A DNA stretch of 64,000 nt, taken from Cohnella sp. SGD-V74 (GTDB taxonomy: Bacteria > Bacillota > Bacilli > Paenibacillales > Paenibacillaceae). This document shows positions 18,688 to 27,962 of this stretch, piece by piece. The notes beneath the pieces were generated by a model that had not been told where the DNA came from, ran no database searches, and was given only the letters and a program-made list of their open reading frames with translations. Where the stretch lies: assembly GCF_003001675.1 (NCBI RefSeq), contig NZ_PVYW01000003.1:453784-517783 (forward strand), in the 5' to 3' direction. Position 1 is the stretch's first letter. Every line of letters begins with the position of its first letter. The translations under genes were made by a program, and so were the position numbers.

Positions 18688-19356
18688 TCACATAAATCCG
18701 TTGTCGCGCAATATCGACTCTGTCAATCCTCCGGCCTTGCGAGCGGAAGGAGCTTGATCCCGCCAGTTCAGCAGATGGTCGACGTATTTGCCGAGAATAT
18801 CGCATTCGATATTAAGCGTGTCGCCCGGGTGCTTGTGCTGCAGCACCGTTTCGCGAAGCGTGTGGGGAATGATCGATACCGTGAACGCGCCGGCATCCGG
18901 GTCGGTCGAGACGACCGTCAAGCTGATTCCGTCCAGCGTAATCGAGCCTTGCTGCACGACGTGGCGCAGCATGGACCGATCGTCGGGCTCGATCGCGAAG
19001 ACGACGGCGTTGGCTTCGGCCGTTCGACCTCTGATCGTCCCCGTGCCGTCCACATGTCCTTGCACGAGATGTCCGCCGAACCGGGCTCCGGCCTGCATCG
19101 CCCGCTCCAGGTTCAGCGGAGCGCCCGGTTTGAGCGCGCTCAGGTTCGTGTGACGGTAAGTTTCCGGCATCACGTCCACCGCGAAGCTCGTTCTATCGAA
19201 CTCGACGACGGTCAGGCATACTCCGTTGACCGCGATGCTGTCGCCGAGCTTGACGTCCTCCAATACCTTGGAAGCCGCGATGCCGAGGATCATCGCCTCT
19301 CCCCTTCGCTGCACCGAGCGCAGCACGCCCATTTCTTCAATAAGTCCCGTAAACAT
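18688..19356 (-). CDS. ribE: Riboflavin synthase alpha subunit
   Basis: Riboflavin synthase of 222 residues with two lumazine-binding repeats. The N-terminal repeat begins [10 protein letters not shown] and has [13 protein letters not shown]; the second has [12 protein letters not shown] and [12 protein letters not shown]. It dismutates two lumazines to riboflavin. Its start follows the ribD stop by 2 nt. Confidence 0.97.
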   Translation of the reverse strand: MFTGLIEEMGVLRSVQRRGEAMILGIAASKVLEDVKLGDSIAVNGVCLTVVEFDRTSFAVDVMPETYRHTNLSALKPGAPLNLERAMQAGARFGGHLVQGHVDGTGTIRGRTAEANAVVFAIEPDDRSMLRHVVQQGSITLDGISLTVVSTDPDAGAFTVSIIPHTLRETVLQHKHPGDTLNIECDILGKYVDHLLNWRDQAPSARKAGGLTESILRDNGFM

Positions 19357-19358
19357 GG

Positions 19359-20507
19359 TTAGTCTTCCTCCTTGCCTGCACGCTCAAGCGGTTCCGCCCC
19401 GGGTGGGGCAAGCCGGTTGTCGGGATACCCGGTCACGCACCAATCGTCTCCGTAGCTTTGCATCGTTACTCTCGCGAGACGAAGCGCCGCGGACATTTCG
19501 TTAGGGCCGACATAGGAGAATGCGGACGGAGCCCCTTCTCCTCCGACGATAATCGGAGCGTAGAACAGCATCGCCTTATCGATGAGGCCCGCTTCCAGCA
19601 TAGCGCCATTGAGCACGCCGCCGCCTTCCAGCAGCACCGAGCTGATCCCTCGTTCCCCCAGCGCCTTCATCGCCGAAGCCAGATCGACGCGCTCGCCGTC
19701 TCCGTGACGCAGCACCTCCGCGCCAAGCTCTCTGAGCCGCTCAGCTCTCCCCTCGTCCGCTTGAAGCGTAGTCAGAACGATCGTCGGGGCGGCGTCGTTC
19801 AGCACTCTTGCGGTCGAAGGGACGTTCAGCTTGGAATCGACGACGATGCGCGTCGGGTTCAGCGCAGGCACGCCGAGGCGGGTCGTCAGCTCGGGATCGT
19901 CGGCCAGCACCGTCTGCACGCCGACCATAATCCCGCTGTGGCGATGCCGCAGCGTGTGAACGGCTTCCCGGGCCGCGGCGCCCGTAATCCAGCGGCTGTG
20001 GCCCGTATGCGTGGCGATGCGCCCGTCCAGGCTTAGCGCCGTCTTCAGCGTAACGAAAGGCAGTCCGGTACGAATGAACTTGTTGAACGCCTCGTTCTGA
20101 GCAGACGCTTCCGCCTCCAGCACGCCGGTCAGCACCTCGATGCCCGCTTCGCGCAGTCTGGCGATCCCCCGACCGGCGACGAGCGGATTCGGATCGACCG
20201 CGGCGACGACGACGCGAGACACGCCTTCTTCGATCAGCCGCTCGCAGCAAGGCGGCGTCTGTCCGTAGTGACTGCAAGGCTCAAGCGTGACATATGCGGT
20301 CGCCCCGCGGGCCTGAGCGCCGGCCATATTCAGCGCATGCACTTCCGCATGGCCTTCGCCCCGCTTCAGATGGGCGCCCAAGCCGACGATTCGCCCTTCC
20401 TTCACGACGACGCAGCCGACGACGGGATTAACGCCGGTCTGTCCGGAAGCCCCGTCCGCCAAATTAAGCGCCAACCGCATGTAATATTCGTCATTCAGTA
20501 TGTCCAT
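19359..20507 (-). CDS. ribD: Bifunctional pyrimidine deaminase/reductase RibD
   Basis: RibD of 382 residues. The N-terminal deaminase domain (about 1-145) has the zinc site HAEVHAL and PCSHYGQTPPC; the C-terminal reductase domain carries TLKTALSLDGRIA and EGGGVLNG. The ATG at 20507 is chosen because AGGAGG lies 6 nt upstream; longer in-frame starts overlap the attenuator. It is the first gene of the rib operon, controlled by the FMN riboswitch. Confidence 0.96.
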   Translation of the reverse strand: MDILNDEYYMRLALNLADGASGQTGVNPVVGCVVVKEGRIVGLGAHLKRGEGHAEVHALNMAGAQARGATAYVTLEPCSHYGQTPPCCERLIEEGVSRVVVAAVDPNPLVAGRGIARLREAGIEVLTGVLEAEASAQNEAFNKFIRTGLPFVTLKTALSLDGRIATHTGHSRWITGAAAREAVHTLRHRHSGIMVGVQTVLADDPELTTRLGVPALNPTRIVVDSKLNVPSTARVLNDAAPTIVLTTLQADEGRAERLRELGAEVLRHGDGERVDLASAMKALGERGISSVLLEGGGVLNGAMLEAGLIDKAMLFYAPIIVGGEGAPSAFSYVGPNEMSAALRLARVTMQSYGDDWCVTGYPDNRLAPPGAEPLERAGKEED

Positions 20508-20538
20508 CTGTCTCCTCCTCTCCTGCCGTCGGTCAGAC

Positions 20539-20571
20539 AAAAAGCCCCCGGGAGCGAATCATCCCGGGGGC
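20539..20571 (-). terminator. Riboswitch attenuator before ribD
   Basis: A perfect 10-bp stem (GCCCCCGGGA / TCCCGGGGGC) with an 8-nt loop and five T residues on the minus strand. It sits between the FMN aptamer and ribD, so it is the likely FMN-controlled transcription terminator. Confidence 0.85.
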
Positions 20572-20781
20572 GTTAAATGCACAGCGATAAACAGGCCTTC
20601 AGGTCGTGTCCCGAAAAGCAAGGGGAAACAGCAGCTTAGAATCGAATCGACAAGCATACTGAAACAACCCGTCGCAACGCAGGTTTGTGAAAAAAGGAAC
20701 AATCAAGTCCGACACATGCCGGATTCCCCGTTACCCGCGAGTCGACGCTTTCCAATTTGACACGGCATGGCCGCTGTGCTT

Positions 20782-20974
20782 CCTTCTCCCATCCAGACTG
20801 TTACTGTCGGTCCCGGATTCTCACCAGGTCCACCGCAAAGCGTCCGCCGGATCAACCGGAAGAAGCGATGACGGGTCACGGACTGACGGCGGCGAAATCG
20901 GCTTCGATGCGATCGATGGCCGAAGTGCTGCCGATCACCGTCGGTGGGGAATTGCGCCCCGCCCCGAAGGATAA
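20782..20974 (-). ncRNA. FMN riboswitch (RFN element)
   Basis: The minus strand carries the RFN hallmarks in order: ATCCTTCGGGGCGGGG, CAATTCCCCACCGACGG, CCGTGACCCG, GGTTGATCCGG, GGTGAGAATCCGGGACCGAC, and AGTCTGGATGGGAGAAGG. The variable arm between the second and third parts is long. FMN binding would stop transcription before ribD. Ends are approximate to a few bases. Confidence 0.97.
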
Positions 20975-20990
20975 GCAACTATTGTATGTC

Positions 20991-21019
20991 AGTGTATCAC
21001 TCCGCCTGCCAAATTGCAA
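20991..21019 (-). promoter_or_regulatory. Putative sigma-A promoter of the rib operon
   Basis: Minus strand TTGCAA (21014-21019), 17-nt spacer, TACACT (20991-20996). Transcription would begin a few bases before the FMN aptamer. Confidence 0.5.
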
Positions 21020-21040
21020 GCGGTCAGGTTGGAATTATTG

Positions 21041-21466
21041 TCAGCTGACGCGGACGGATTCCATCTTGTCCTGCCCTTTGAACGCGTCCACATGCTCCAT
21101 GCCGGACGTTACTTTGCCGAATACGGTATGTACGCCGTCCAGGTGAGGCTGCGGTTGGAAGCAAATATAGAACTGGCTGCCCCCGGTATTCGGTCCGCGG
21201 TGAGCCATCGCCAGACTTCCGCGCTCGTGCCTGTTCTTGTTGTGCTCGCAGTTAATCGTGTAGCCTGGTCCGCCGGTTCCATTGCCGTTCGGGCAGCCGC
21301 CTTGCGCGACGAAGTTCGGAATGACACGGTGGAACGGAATGCCGTCGTAGAAGCCTTCGTTAGCCAGCTTCTCGAAGTTCGCGACCGTGCCCGGCGCGTC
21401 CTGGTCGAACAGTTCAAGGACGACTTCGTTGCCGTCCGCCATTTTGATAATTGCTTGTTTAGCCAA
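21041..21466 (-). CDS. ppiB: Cyclophilin-type peptidyl-prolyl isomerase
   Basis: Cytoplasmic cyclophilin of 141 residues with no signal peptide. The catalytic Arg lies in [15 protein letters not shown], and other hallmarks are [19 protein letters not shown] and [11 protein letters not shown]. It speeds proline isomerisation during folding. A GAGGAGGAT site precedes the ATG. It lies between the rib leader and lysA, as in B. subtilis. Confidence 0.96.
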   Translation of the reverse strand: MAKQAIIKMADGNEVVLELFDQDAPGTVANFEKLANEGFYDGIPFHRVIPNFVAQGGCPNGNGTGGPGYTINCEHNKNRHERGSLAMAHRGPNTGGSQFYICFQPQPHLDGVHTVFGKVTSGMEHVDAFKGQDKMESVRVS

Positions 21467-21616
21467 TGGTGTATCCTCCTCAAGTTCGGTTCACCCTATT
21501 TTACAACATTTCCTTGCCGTCGCACCACCTGTCCATGTCGACAAGCCGCTGTAACGCCGCTCTGGCAGCGCTGCCAGATTCTCGGACGGACGCGATGCAC
21601 CCCCGCTAAAATGAAC

Positions 21617-21642
21617 GCCGCGCCCCTGTGCAGGGACGCGGC
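21617..21642 (-). terminator. Terminator after lysA
   Basis: GC-rich stem (GCCGCG.CCCTG / CAGGG.CGCGGC) with a tiny loop, about 15 nt past the lysA stop, followed on the minus strand by a moderately T-rich stretch (GTTCATTTTAGC). Confidence 0.6.
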
Positions 21643-21656
21643 GCTCAGTGCCATGC

Positions 21657-22988
21657 TTATTTCGCGACCGCTTGTTTCTGCAGGCGCTGCGGGATGACGT
21701 CGTTGCCGACGATGTTCTCGTACGTCTCGCGGGCGACGACGAGATCCGCCTGGCCGTCTCTCACGAAGACGACGGCAGGCCGGCGAATGCGGTTGTAGTT
21801 GCTCGCCATCGCGTAGTTGTACGCTCCCGTGCAGAACACGGCGAGCAGATCGCCGGATTGTACGGCAGGCAGGTTCAAATCCCAGATAAGCATATCGCCG
21901 CTCTCGCAGCATTTGCCCGCGACGGAGACGACCTCTGCCGCGGAGTCGTTGGCGCGGTTCGCCAGAACCGCCTCGTATTTGGACTCATACAGAGCCGGAC
22001 GCGGGTTGTCGGTCATGCCGCCGTCCACCGCGATATATTTGCGCACGCCCGGAATGTCTTTGCTCGTTCCGACCGTGTACAGCGTCGTGCCGGCATCGCC
22101 GACGATGCTGCGGCCCGGTTCGATCCAAATTTCCGGAAGCGGGAAGTTCGCGTTCTCGCAAGTCGTGCGAACGGCGTCCGCGATCGCTTGTACGTAAGTG
22201 CCGAGCGGCAGCGGCTGATCGCCTTCCACGTAACGAATTCCGAATCCGCCGCCGAGGTTCAGTACCGTGAACGTATGGTTCAGCTTGTCGCGGATGTCCA
22301 CCGCGAAGGCGGACACTTTTTCGACCGCCATCCGGAAGCCTTCGACTTCGAAAATTTGCGAGCCGATATGGGAATGGACGCCGAGCACTTTCAGATTCGG
22401 CAAGGAGATCGCCGTCTCGATCGCTTTGAACGCCGTGCCGTTGCCCAGGTCGAAACCGAACTTCGAGTCCTGTTGACCCGTGGAGATGTAATCGTGCGTA
22501 TGGGCTTCGACCCCCGGCGTGATGCGCAGAAGCACGTTCACGCGCTTGCCTTGTTCGCCTGCCAGGGCGTTCAGAAGGTGCAGCTCGTTGAAGTTGTCGA
22601 CGACGAAGCAGCCGATGTTCGCTTCCAGCGCCATCAGAATTTCTTCGGGAGTTTTATTGTTGCCGTGGAAATGAATGCGCTCGGCCGGGAAACCCGCCTG
22701 AAGCGCCGTATACAGCTCGCCGTCGGACACGACGTCGAGACTCATGCCTTCTTCTTCGGCCACGCGGCACATCGCCATGACGCAAAACGCCTTGGAGGCG
22801 TAAGCGACTTGATGGCGCATGCCCGTCGCGCGGAAAGCTTCCATGAATTCGCGGGCGCGCACGCGCACCAGCTCCTCGTCCACGATGTACAGCGGAGTGC
22901 CGAACTGCTTCGCCAAATCCGTAACGTCGCATCCTCCGATTTCCAGATGACCTTTGCTATTTATTTTGCTCGTACCATGCAAGAACAT
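21657..22988 (-). CDS. lysA: Diaminopimelate decarboxylase
   Basis: PLP enzyme of 443 residues with an alanine-racemase fold; it makes lysine from meso-diaminopimelate. Seen are the PLP-lysine region VAYASKAFCVMAM, LGGGFGIRY, EPGRSIVGDAG, and the active-site Cys in GKCCESGDML. The ATG (22988) of MFLHGTSKIN has GGGGAAAG upstream. No lysine riboswitch is visible in its leader. It is adjacent to spoVAF, as in B. subtilis. Confidence 0.96.
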   Translation of the reverse strand: MFLHGTSKINSKGHLEIGGCDVTDLAKQFGTPLYIVDEELVRVRAREFMEAFRATGMRHQVAYASKAFCVMAMCRVAEEEGMSLDVVSDGELYTALQAGFPAERIHFHGNNKTPEEILMALEANIGCFVVDNFNELHLLNALAGEQGKRVNVLLRITPGVEAHTHDYISTGQQDSKFGFDLGNGTAFKAIETAISLPNLKVLGVHSHIGSQIFEVEGFRMAVEKVSAFAVDIRDKLNHTFTVLNLGGGFGIRYVEGDQPLPLGTYVQAIADAVRTTCENANFPLPEIWIEPGRSIVGDAGTTLYTVGTSKDIPGVRKYIAVDGGMTDNPRPALYESKYEAVLANRANDSAAEVVSVAGKCCESGDMLIWDLNLPAVQSGDLLAVFCTGAYNYAMASNYNRIRRPAVVFVRDGQADLVVARETYENIVGNDVIPQRLQKQAVAK

Positions 22989-23222
22989 AACTTCTTTCCC
23001 CTTTGGCGAATATTTCCGGAATCGGGCCGTCGTGCGGCTTTCCGGTGTTTGCACTTTAACACTCAGTATAACGGAAAACCGGCCAAGGGGATATGGAGGA
23101 TTTGCCACAACATTTGCATTAACCTTCAAGAGGTTGTTCAAAAAGTTCGCTTTTGATCACGAAGACTCGCCGGCGGGTTCGCCCATCTCAAGCCCAAACG
23201 GCGAAGGTCGCGATATTGTCCG

Positions 23223-25001
23223 TTAAACCGGTTGCTTGCGATTTTTTTTGGTCCGGTAAATGGAAAGTCTCTTCTTGTTGGTCGACAGCGGCATTCTGAA
23301 CAGAATGTTGCGGAAAGCGACGGCGTTAAAAGGCAAGAACGGCCACAGGTATGGCGCGTTAAACGACCTCTTGAACGTCAAATACAGCAGCGTGGCGGTA
23401 GCGAGCAGGACAAAACCGATTTCCTGGAAGAAAAAGACGGACAGCAGCAAGCCCAGTCGAATGATTCGGTTGGCCAGTCCCAGCTCGTAGCTCGGCGTCG
23501 CGAACATCCCGATCGCGGATACGGCCATGTACAGGATGACCTCGTTGACGAACAGTCCGGTCTTGACCGCAATGTCCCCGATCAAGATCGCCGAGAGCAG
23601 CGTCATCGCAGTGACGAGCGGCGCAGGCGTATGAACGGCGGCAAGCCGCAGCAGATCGACGCCAATCTCCGCAATGACGAACTGGAGAATAAGCGGGATC
23701 TGACCCGCCTTGTCGGTTCCGACGAACCACAGCCAATCGGGACGGATGCCGGGATTCGCGTTGAACAGAAACCACAGCGGCATCAGGACAAGCGACGCGA
23801 TAATGCCCAAGTACCGCACCCACCTCATATAGGAGCCCATGAACGGATTTTGCCGATTCTCTTCCGCATGCTGCACCAGGTCGAAGTAAGTGGTCGGGAG
23901 CAAAATCGCGCTGGGCGACGTATCGACGAGAACGGTCACGCTGCCGTCGAGCAATTGCGCCGCGACGACGTCCGGCCTTTCCGTGTAGCGCACCATGGGA
24001 AACGGGCTCCAGCTGCTGCTGACCGTCATCTCTTCCAGCTGCTTGTCCGCGAGCGGAAGGCCGTCGATATCGATGGCGCGGATTTTGTCCCGGATCGATT
24101 CCACCAGCTCCGTATTCGCGATATCGTCGATGTATCCGATGCAGACGTCGGTCTGGGTGCGTCTGCCGACCTTCATGATCTCGAAGCGCAAATTCGGATC
24201 GCGAAGCCGGCGCCGGACGAGCGCGACGTTCGTCAGCAGCGTCTCGGTAAAGCCGTCCTGGCTGCCTCTGACGACCTTCTCCAGCGAAGGCTGCTCCGGG
24301 CTTCGCGCCGGAAACGACTTCGCGTCGATCATGAGAGCGGCCGGCTGCCCGTCCACGTAGAACGCCGTGTTGCCCATCAGAACTTCGTCGATCATCTGCG
24401 GGAACGATTCCGTCTTCTTGATCTGGACCGCGGGCACGTAACATTCGAGAAAAGCGTGCAGCGCATCGGAATCGAGCGAGCTGTCGGGATCCAGATAGGT
24501 CAGTCTTTTGATAATTTCCGTCAGCGACGCGTCCTTGGCGAACACGCTAAGGAACAGCATCGCCACCTTCCTGCCGCCGAACGTCATCTCGCGCACTTGG
24601 ACTTCGAAGCTCTTGTCGAGACCGATCGTCTCGGTCAGCAGCTCCTTCCACCGCTCAAGATCAGAGGGAATTCGCTCCTGGGACTTGCGGGCCGTCTCCG
24701 AGGCCGAGGGCATCGGCTCCTCTTCTTTGTCTTGCTTTCCGCCTTCCCCTTCATCCCGCTTCCGAGAGTCCTCCCCCCGAGCATGCGAGCCTTCTTCCCG
24801 ATCTTGCGAGCCTCCCCGGGCATGCGAGCCCTCTTCGCGGTCTTGCGAGTCTTCTTCGTCTCTCCGGCCCGACCTTCTTCGTCCCGACGGCCCTCTATCG
24901 TCCTCGTGCCGTCCGCTCTCTTCGCCCAATTCCTTGGGGAATTTCATCGGACGGCCGGCGTTCTTCAAATCCATGCTTCCGTGTTCGGTCGTTTCCATCA
25001 T
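23223..25001 (-). CDS. spoVAF: Stage V sporulation protein AF (GerA-type membrane protein)
   Basis: Protein of 592 residues. The region from about 105 to the end is the GerA/SpoVAF family. It has a soluble N-terminal half with DVCIGYIDDIAN, followed by about five membrane helices between roughly 375 and 540, which include MPLWFLFNANPGIRPDWLWF. SpoVAF sits with germinant receptors in the inner spore membrane. The first 100 residues are an unusual Arg/Glu/Asp/Gly-rich stretch with a near-repeat of SQDREEGSHARG. B. subtilis SpoVAF is about 490 residues, so this is an extension. The start (ATG 25001) has AAGGAG 7 nt upstream. Confidence 0.92.
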   Translation of the reverse strand: MMETTEHGSMDLKNAGRPMKFPKELGEESGRHEDDRGPSGRRRSGRRDEEDSQDREEGSHARGGSQDREEGSHARGEDSRKRDEGEGGKQDKEEEPMPSASETARKSQERIPSDLERWKELLTETIGLDKSFEVQVREMTFGGRKVAMLFLSVFAKDASLTEIIKRLTYLDPDSSLDSDALHAFLECYVPAVQIKKTESFPQMIDEVLMGNTAFYVDGQPAALMIDAKSFPARSPEQPSLEKVVRGSQDGFTETLLTNVALVRRRLRDPNLRFEIMKVGRRTQTDVCIGYIDDIANTELVESIRDKIRAIDIDGLPLADKQLEEMTVSSSWSPFPMVRYTERPDVVAAQLLDGSVTVLVDTSPSAILLPTTYFDLVQHAEENRQNPFMGSYMRWVRYLGIIASLVLMPLWFLFNANPGIRPDWLWFVGTDKAGQIPLILQFVIAEIGVDLLRLAAVHTPAPLVTAMTLLSAILIGDIAVKTGLFVNEVILYMAVSAIGMFATPSYELGLANRIIRLGLLLSVFFFQEIGFVLLATATLLYLTFKRSFNAPYLWPFLPFNAVAFRNILFRMPLSTNKKRLSIYRTKKNRKQPV

Positions 25002-25012
25002 GTTCACGCTCC

Positions 25013-25441
25013 TTAAGGCTGCAGCCACAGCCAATCGACGAGGGATCCCGTCACCTTGCCGAATACCAAGGCCATCAGCAACGGCAATAAGTAAGGTTTA
25101 AGCTTTAATCTTTTAGAGACGATAGGGATGACGTTCAGCACTTCCGTTAATGCAGCCGCGAACATGCCGACGAACAGCCCTTGAAACGCCGCCGGAATGA
25201 GCAGATAGCGGGCCGACAGCCGGAACGTCCAGTCGAACAGATCGGCGCAAATCCAGTACAGCGAGCCGATCAGGATGGCGGATTCGAATACGGCGGACCG
25301 TCGATACGCCCTTGTCAATTGCACCAGCCTCGGAATCAGATCGAGCACGATCAACAGCGCCACGAAGGCGCTCCCGACGGCAAAGCCGCCCGCCAGGCTC
25401 ACGACGGCGAGCAGCAAGCCACGCAGCGCTTCAGCCACCAT
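25013..25441 (-). CDS. spoVAB: Stage V sporulation protein AB
   Basis: Small membrane protein of 142 residues with about four helices and the SpoVAB hallmark AALTEVLNVIPI. It belongs to the forespore spoVA operon, which handles Ca-dipicolinate uptake and release. It overlaps spoVAA by 11 bp and is followed directly by spoVAF; spoVAC, AD and AE are not present between them. Confidence 0.9.
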   Translation of the reverse strand: MVAEALRGLLLAVVSLAGGFAVGSAFVALLIVLDLIPRLVQLTRAYRRSAVFESAILIGSLYWICADLFDWTFRLSARYLLIPAAFQGLFVGMFAAALTEVLNVIPIVSKRLKLKPYLLPLLMALVFGKVTGSLVDWLWLQP

Positions 25442-26081
25442 CTCTTCCCGTCCTGTCTTCGTGTTTTTTGCGATATTCCTCGGTAATGACGTAGTGGTTC
25501 ACGTTTTCCTGATACATGAACATCTCCACCTCCAGCGGATTAGGCTCGTCGTTCAGCCGCTTGCGCAAGAGCCGGTTGAAAAACAGCAGCATGCCCATTC
25601 CGACCCCGATCGAATACGGAATTTGAAACAGCCACGGATGCTTGCTCCCCTTCCCGGTGATCAGCTCGGTTATCCGCAGCTGCACCGCGGGCATGTTGAC
25701 GTCGGCATGGAAATTCATCATCGCCATCCCGGAGCCGAAGAACAGCAGGAGCCAGGCGAGCACGAGCACGACTTTGCGCGGTTTGACTTCCCCGGCAGGC
25801 GATATTTCCAGCAGCACGTGCGGCTCTCCGAACGTCTCGATGACCAAGCCCGGCTCCGCTTCGCGAATGGCTTTGACCACCTGCAGCATGTCGATCAGCA
25901 CCAGATTTCCGTCAGCGGCGGTCACTTTGTGCAGCGGAAGCTTCTCCAGCCGCTTCTGCAGCGCCGTCTCCGTCACCAGTCTCGCGACGTCTCCCAGGTA
26001 GACGACCGCTCCCGGCCGAACAACGGCTCGCCTGCGCATGCGGACGTAGACGACTGTGGAATCCTCTTCGGAACGGCCCAT
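25431..26081 (-). CDS. spoVAA: Stage V sporulation protein AA
   Basis: Protein of 216 residues with a soluble N-terminal domain (about 1-95: VYLGDVARLV) and two membrane helices (about 102-122 and 155-172), as in SpoVAA. First gene of the truncated spoVA cluster. Upstream, the minus strand has CATACTA (26111-26117), which fits a sigma-G/sigma-F -10 box, although its -35 is not convincing. A terminator separates it from sigF. Confidence 0.9.
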   Translation of the reverse strand: MGRSEEDSTVVYVRMRRRAVVRPGAVVYLGDVARLVTETALQKRLEKLPLHKVTAADGNLVLIDMLQVVKAIREAEPGLVIETFGEPHVLLEISPAGEVKPRKVVLVLAWLLLFFGSGMAMMNFHADVNMPAVQLRITELITGKGSKHPWLFQIPYSIGVGMGMLLFFNRLLRKRLNDEPNPLEVEMFMYQENVNHYVITEEYRKKHEDRTGRDGG

Positions 26082-26159
26082 GCTACCCCCTCCCCATTCG
26101 GCATTTCGCTTAGTATGGAATGGAAGCGGTCATCGTAACCGCGAATTGGGAAAAAAAGA

Positions 26160-26197
26160 AGAGGCGGCCGCCGGTTTCCCGGCAGTCCGCCTCCCTC
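26160..26197 (-). terminator. Terminator after sigF
   Basis: Strong two-part hairpin (GAGGCGG with CCGCCTC, inner CCGG pairing) followed on the minus strand by TTCTTTTTTTTCCC. It lies 24 nt past the sigF stop and separates the spoIIA operon from spoVAA. Confidence 0.85.
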
Positions 26198-26220
26198 GAT
26201 CGCGCCTTACAGGCTTCGGC

Positions 26221-26979
26221 CTACTGCGCGATCTGGTCTTTGATATTTTGCAGGATCTTCTTCTCCAGCCGGCTCACTTGAACCTGCGAGATGCCCAGCC
26301 GGCCGGCCACCTCGGACTGCGTCTGATCGCGGAAATAGCGCAAATAGATGATCAGCCTCTCCCTGTCGCTCAGTCCCTGGATCGCCTCCGTCAGCGCCAG
26401 CTTGTCGAACCAACGCTCCTGCGACTCGTCGGCGATCTGATCCATGAGCGTAATCGGGTCGCCGTCGTTCTCGAACACCGTCTCATGAATCGATGTCGGC
26501 GGCTTGTTCGCTTCTTGGGCGAACACGATTTCCTCCGGCGTCACGCCGAGCTCCTCGGCCACTTCGCCGATCGTCGGCGCGCGGCCGAGCCGCTTGGACA
26601 GCTCATCCTTCGTCTTGCGGACGCGGTTGGCCATTTCCTTCAGGGAGCGGCTCACCTTCAGCGTGCCGTCGTCCCTGAGGAATCTCTGGATTTCCCCGAT
26701 GATCATCGGAACGGCGTAGGTCGAAAATTTCACGTCGTAAGAAAGATCGAACTTGTCCACCGACTTCAGCAAGCCGATGCAGCCGATCTGGAACAGGTCG
26801 TCGCTGTCGTAGCCGCGATTGGCGAACCTCTGGACAACGGACCATACCAGGCGAATATTGCTATTAACGAGCGTGTCTCGCGCGGTCGTATCCCCGGATT
26901 GACTAAGCGCGATGAGGCGCTTCACTTCGCTGTCATCCAAGTATGCCGGCGGAGACGATCGTTTCCATTCTGCTTCCAT
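26221..26979 (-). CDS. sigF: Forespore RNA polymerase sigma factor SigF
   Basis: Sigma-70 family protein of 252 residues. Region 2 reads DLFQIGCIGLLKSVDKFD and FSTYAVPMIIGEIQRFLRDD; region 4 has the helix-turn-helix QSEVAGRLGISQVQVSRLEKK. SigF is the first forespore-specific sigma factor and is held inactive by SpoIIAB. It lies in the spoIIAA-spoIIAB-sigF operon, 25 nt after spoIIAB. Confidence 0.97.
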   Translation of the reverse strand: MEAEWKRSSPPAYLDDSEVKRLIALSQSGDTTARDTLVNSNIRLVWSVVQRFANRGYDSDDLFQIGCIGLLKSVDKFDLSYDVKFSTYAVPMIIGEIQRFLRDDGTLKVSRSLKEMANRVRKTKDELSKRLGRAPTIGEVAEELGVTPEEIVFAQEANKPPTSIHETVFENDGDPITLMDQIADESQERWFDKLALTEAIQGLSDRERLIIYLRYFRDQTQSEVAGRLGISQVQVSRLEKKILQNIKDQIAQ

Positions 26980-27004
26980 GCCTCCAACCCCTGCCGCACG
27001 GTTT

Positions 27005-27451
27005 TTAGTTAAACAACGCTTTTTTCGACTCGATCCGTTTTTTCATCCGAAGAGATGTGCCCCCTGCTTCCGAACTGACGACGTCGAATTCGTCCATGAA
27101 ATTTTCCATGATCGTGAAGCCCATTCCCGAACGCTCCAGCTCCGGACGGGAGGTGTACAGCGGCTGTCTGGCCAAGTCCAGATCTTCGATCCCTCTGCCC
27201 TGGTCGCTTACGGACAGGCTGATCGTATCTCCGTCGATTTCCGCTTCCACGGTGACGATGCCGTCCGTTCTTCCGTCGTATCCGTGAATAATCGCGTTGG
27301 TGACCGCCTCGGATACGACCGTCTTAATCTCGTCCAGCTGCTCCAGCGTAGGATCGAGCTGGGAGACGAACGCGGCGACGGAGACTCTGGCGAACGACTC
27401 GTTCTCGGAACGGCTTGCGAATGAGAGCTTCATATGATTATGTCCGCTCAT
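27005..27451 (-). CDS. spoIIAB: Anti-sigma F factor SpoIIAB
   Basis: GHKL-type serine kinase and anti-sigma factor of 148 residues. The N box is [14 protein letters not shown], with G1 [11 protein letters not shown] and G2 SGMGFTIME. It binds SigF and phosphorylates SpoIIAA. The ATG overlaps the spoIIAA stop by 4 bp (ATGA). Confidence 0.97.
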   Translation of the reverse strand: MSGHNHMKLSFASRSENESFARVSVAAFVSQLDPTLEQLDEIKTVVSEAVTNAIIHGYDGRTDGIVTVEAEIDGDTISLSVSDQGRGIEDLDLARQPLYTSRPELERSGMGFTIMENFMDEFDVVSSEAGGTSLRMKKRIESKKALFN

Positions 27452-27801
27452 GATACGACCTCCAGACCGGCGACTGCCGAACGCTCCGAATCGTAGAACG
27501 ATAGAATCTTGAACAGCCCCGACAGTTCGAACAACCTCTTGACGCTCGGCTGCGTGTCGCACACGACCATTTTGCCGCCGCGACCCTTGATCAGCTTGTA
27601 GCGCCCGAGAATGACGCCGAGTCCCGAGCTGTCCATGAATTGCAAATCTTTCAGACTAAGAACGACGTGATCGCATCGGCCGCGCAGGATCGCGTCCTCC
27701 ATCTTGTAACGGACGATGTCCGCGGTGTGATGGTCCAGTTCCCCTCTCAGGCGGACGATCAAAACGTTGCGTTGCTGCTCCAGCTCGACCTGTAAGCTCA
27801 T
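27448..27801 (-). CDS. spoIIAA: Anti-anti-sigma F factor SpoIIAA
   Basis: STAS-domain protein of 117 residues, the same length as in B. subtilis. The phosphorylated serine lies in [15 protein letters not shown]. When dephosphorylated by SpoIIE it frees SigF. Of two nearby ATGs, the one at 27801 (MSLQVELEQ) is preferred: AAGGGG lies about 8 nt upstream, but only 2 nt from the earlier one. Confidence 0.96.
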   Translation of the reverse strand: MSLQVELEQQRNVLIVRLRGELDHHTADIVRYKMEDAILRGRCDHVVLSLKDLQFMDSSGLGVILGRYKLIKGRGGKMVVCDTQPSVKRLFELSGLFKILSFYDSERSAVAGLEVVS

Positions 27802-27962
27802 CTTCATTTCCCCTTCCCCATAACCTGCTTGCTCGTCACCAATTCTACGAAACGCTCTCCCATTCCTGCCCTCCGACAAAACTAGAAGCTGGCCCTCCCG
27901 ATTCGACAAAACGCGCGAAAGAGGCGGCGACGTTCTGTTCGTCGTGCCGCCATATCGCCGAA

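Larger units (their letters stand above)
20508..21040. other. Regulatory stretch upstream of ribD
   Basis: This 533-bp gene-free interval is the ribD leader on the minus strand. From upstream (right) to downstream (left) it holds a promoter (20991-21019), the FMN riboswitch aptamer (about 20782-20974), roughly 200 nt of linker without a recognisable feature, and an intrinsic terminator (20539-20571) ending 32 nt before the ribD start. Short open frames here are not credible genes. Confidence 0.8.

Noticed and set aside
22989..23222. Lysine riboswitch upstream of lysA
   Set aside because: No lysine-riboswitch conserved segments are seen. The interval has only a TATACT-like -10 and a piece (TTGTTCAAAAAGTTCGC) that may belong to a dispersed repeat but occurs once here.
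23232..25016. 594-codon open frame opposite spoVAF
   Set aside because: Mirrors spoVAF almost exactly and encodes low-complexity Arg/Gln/Asp-rich sequence.
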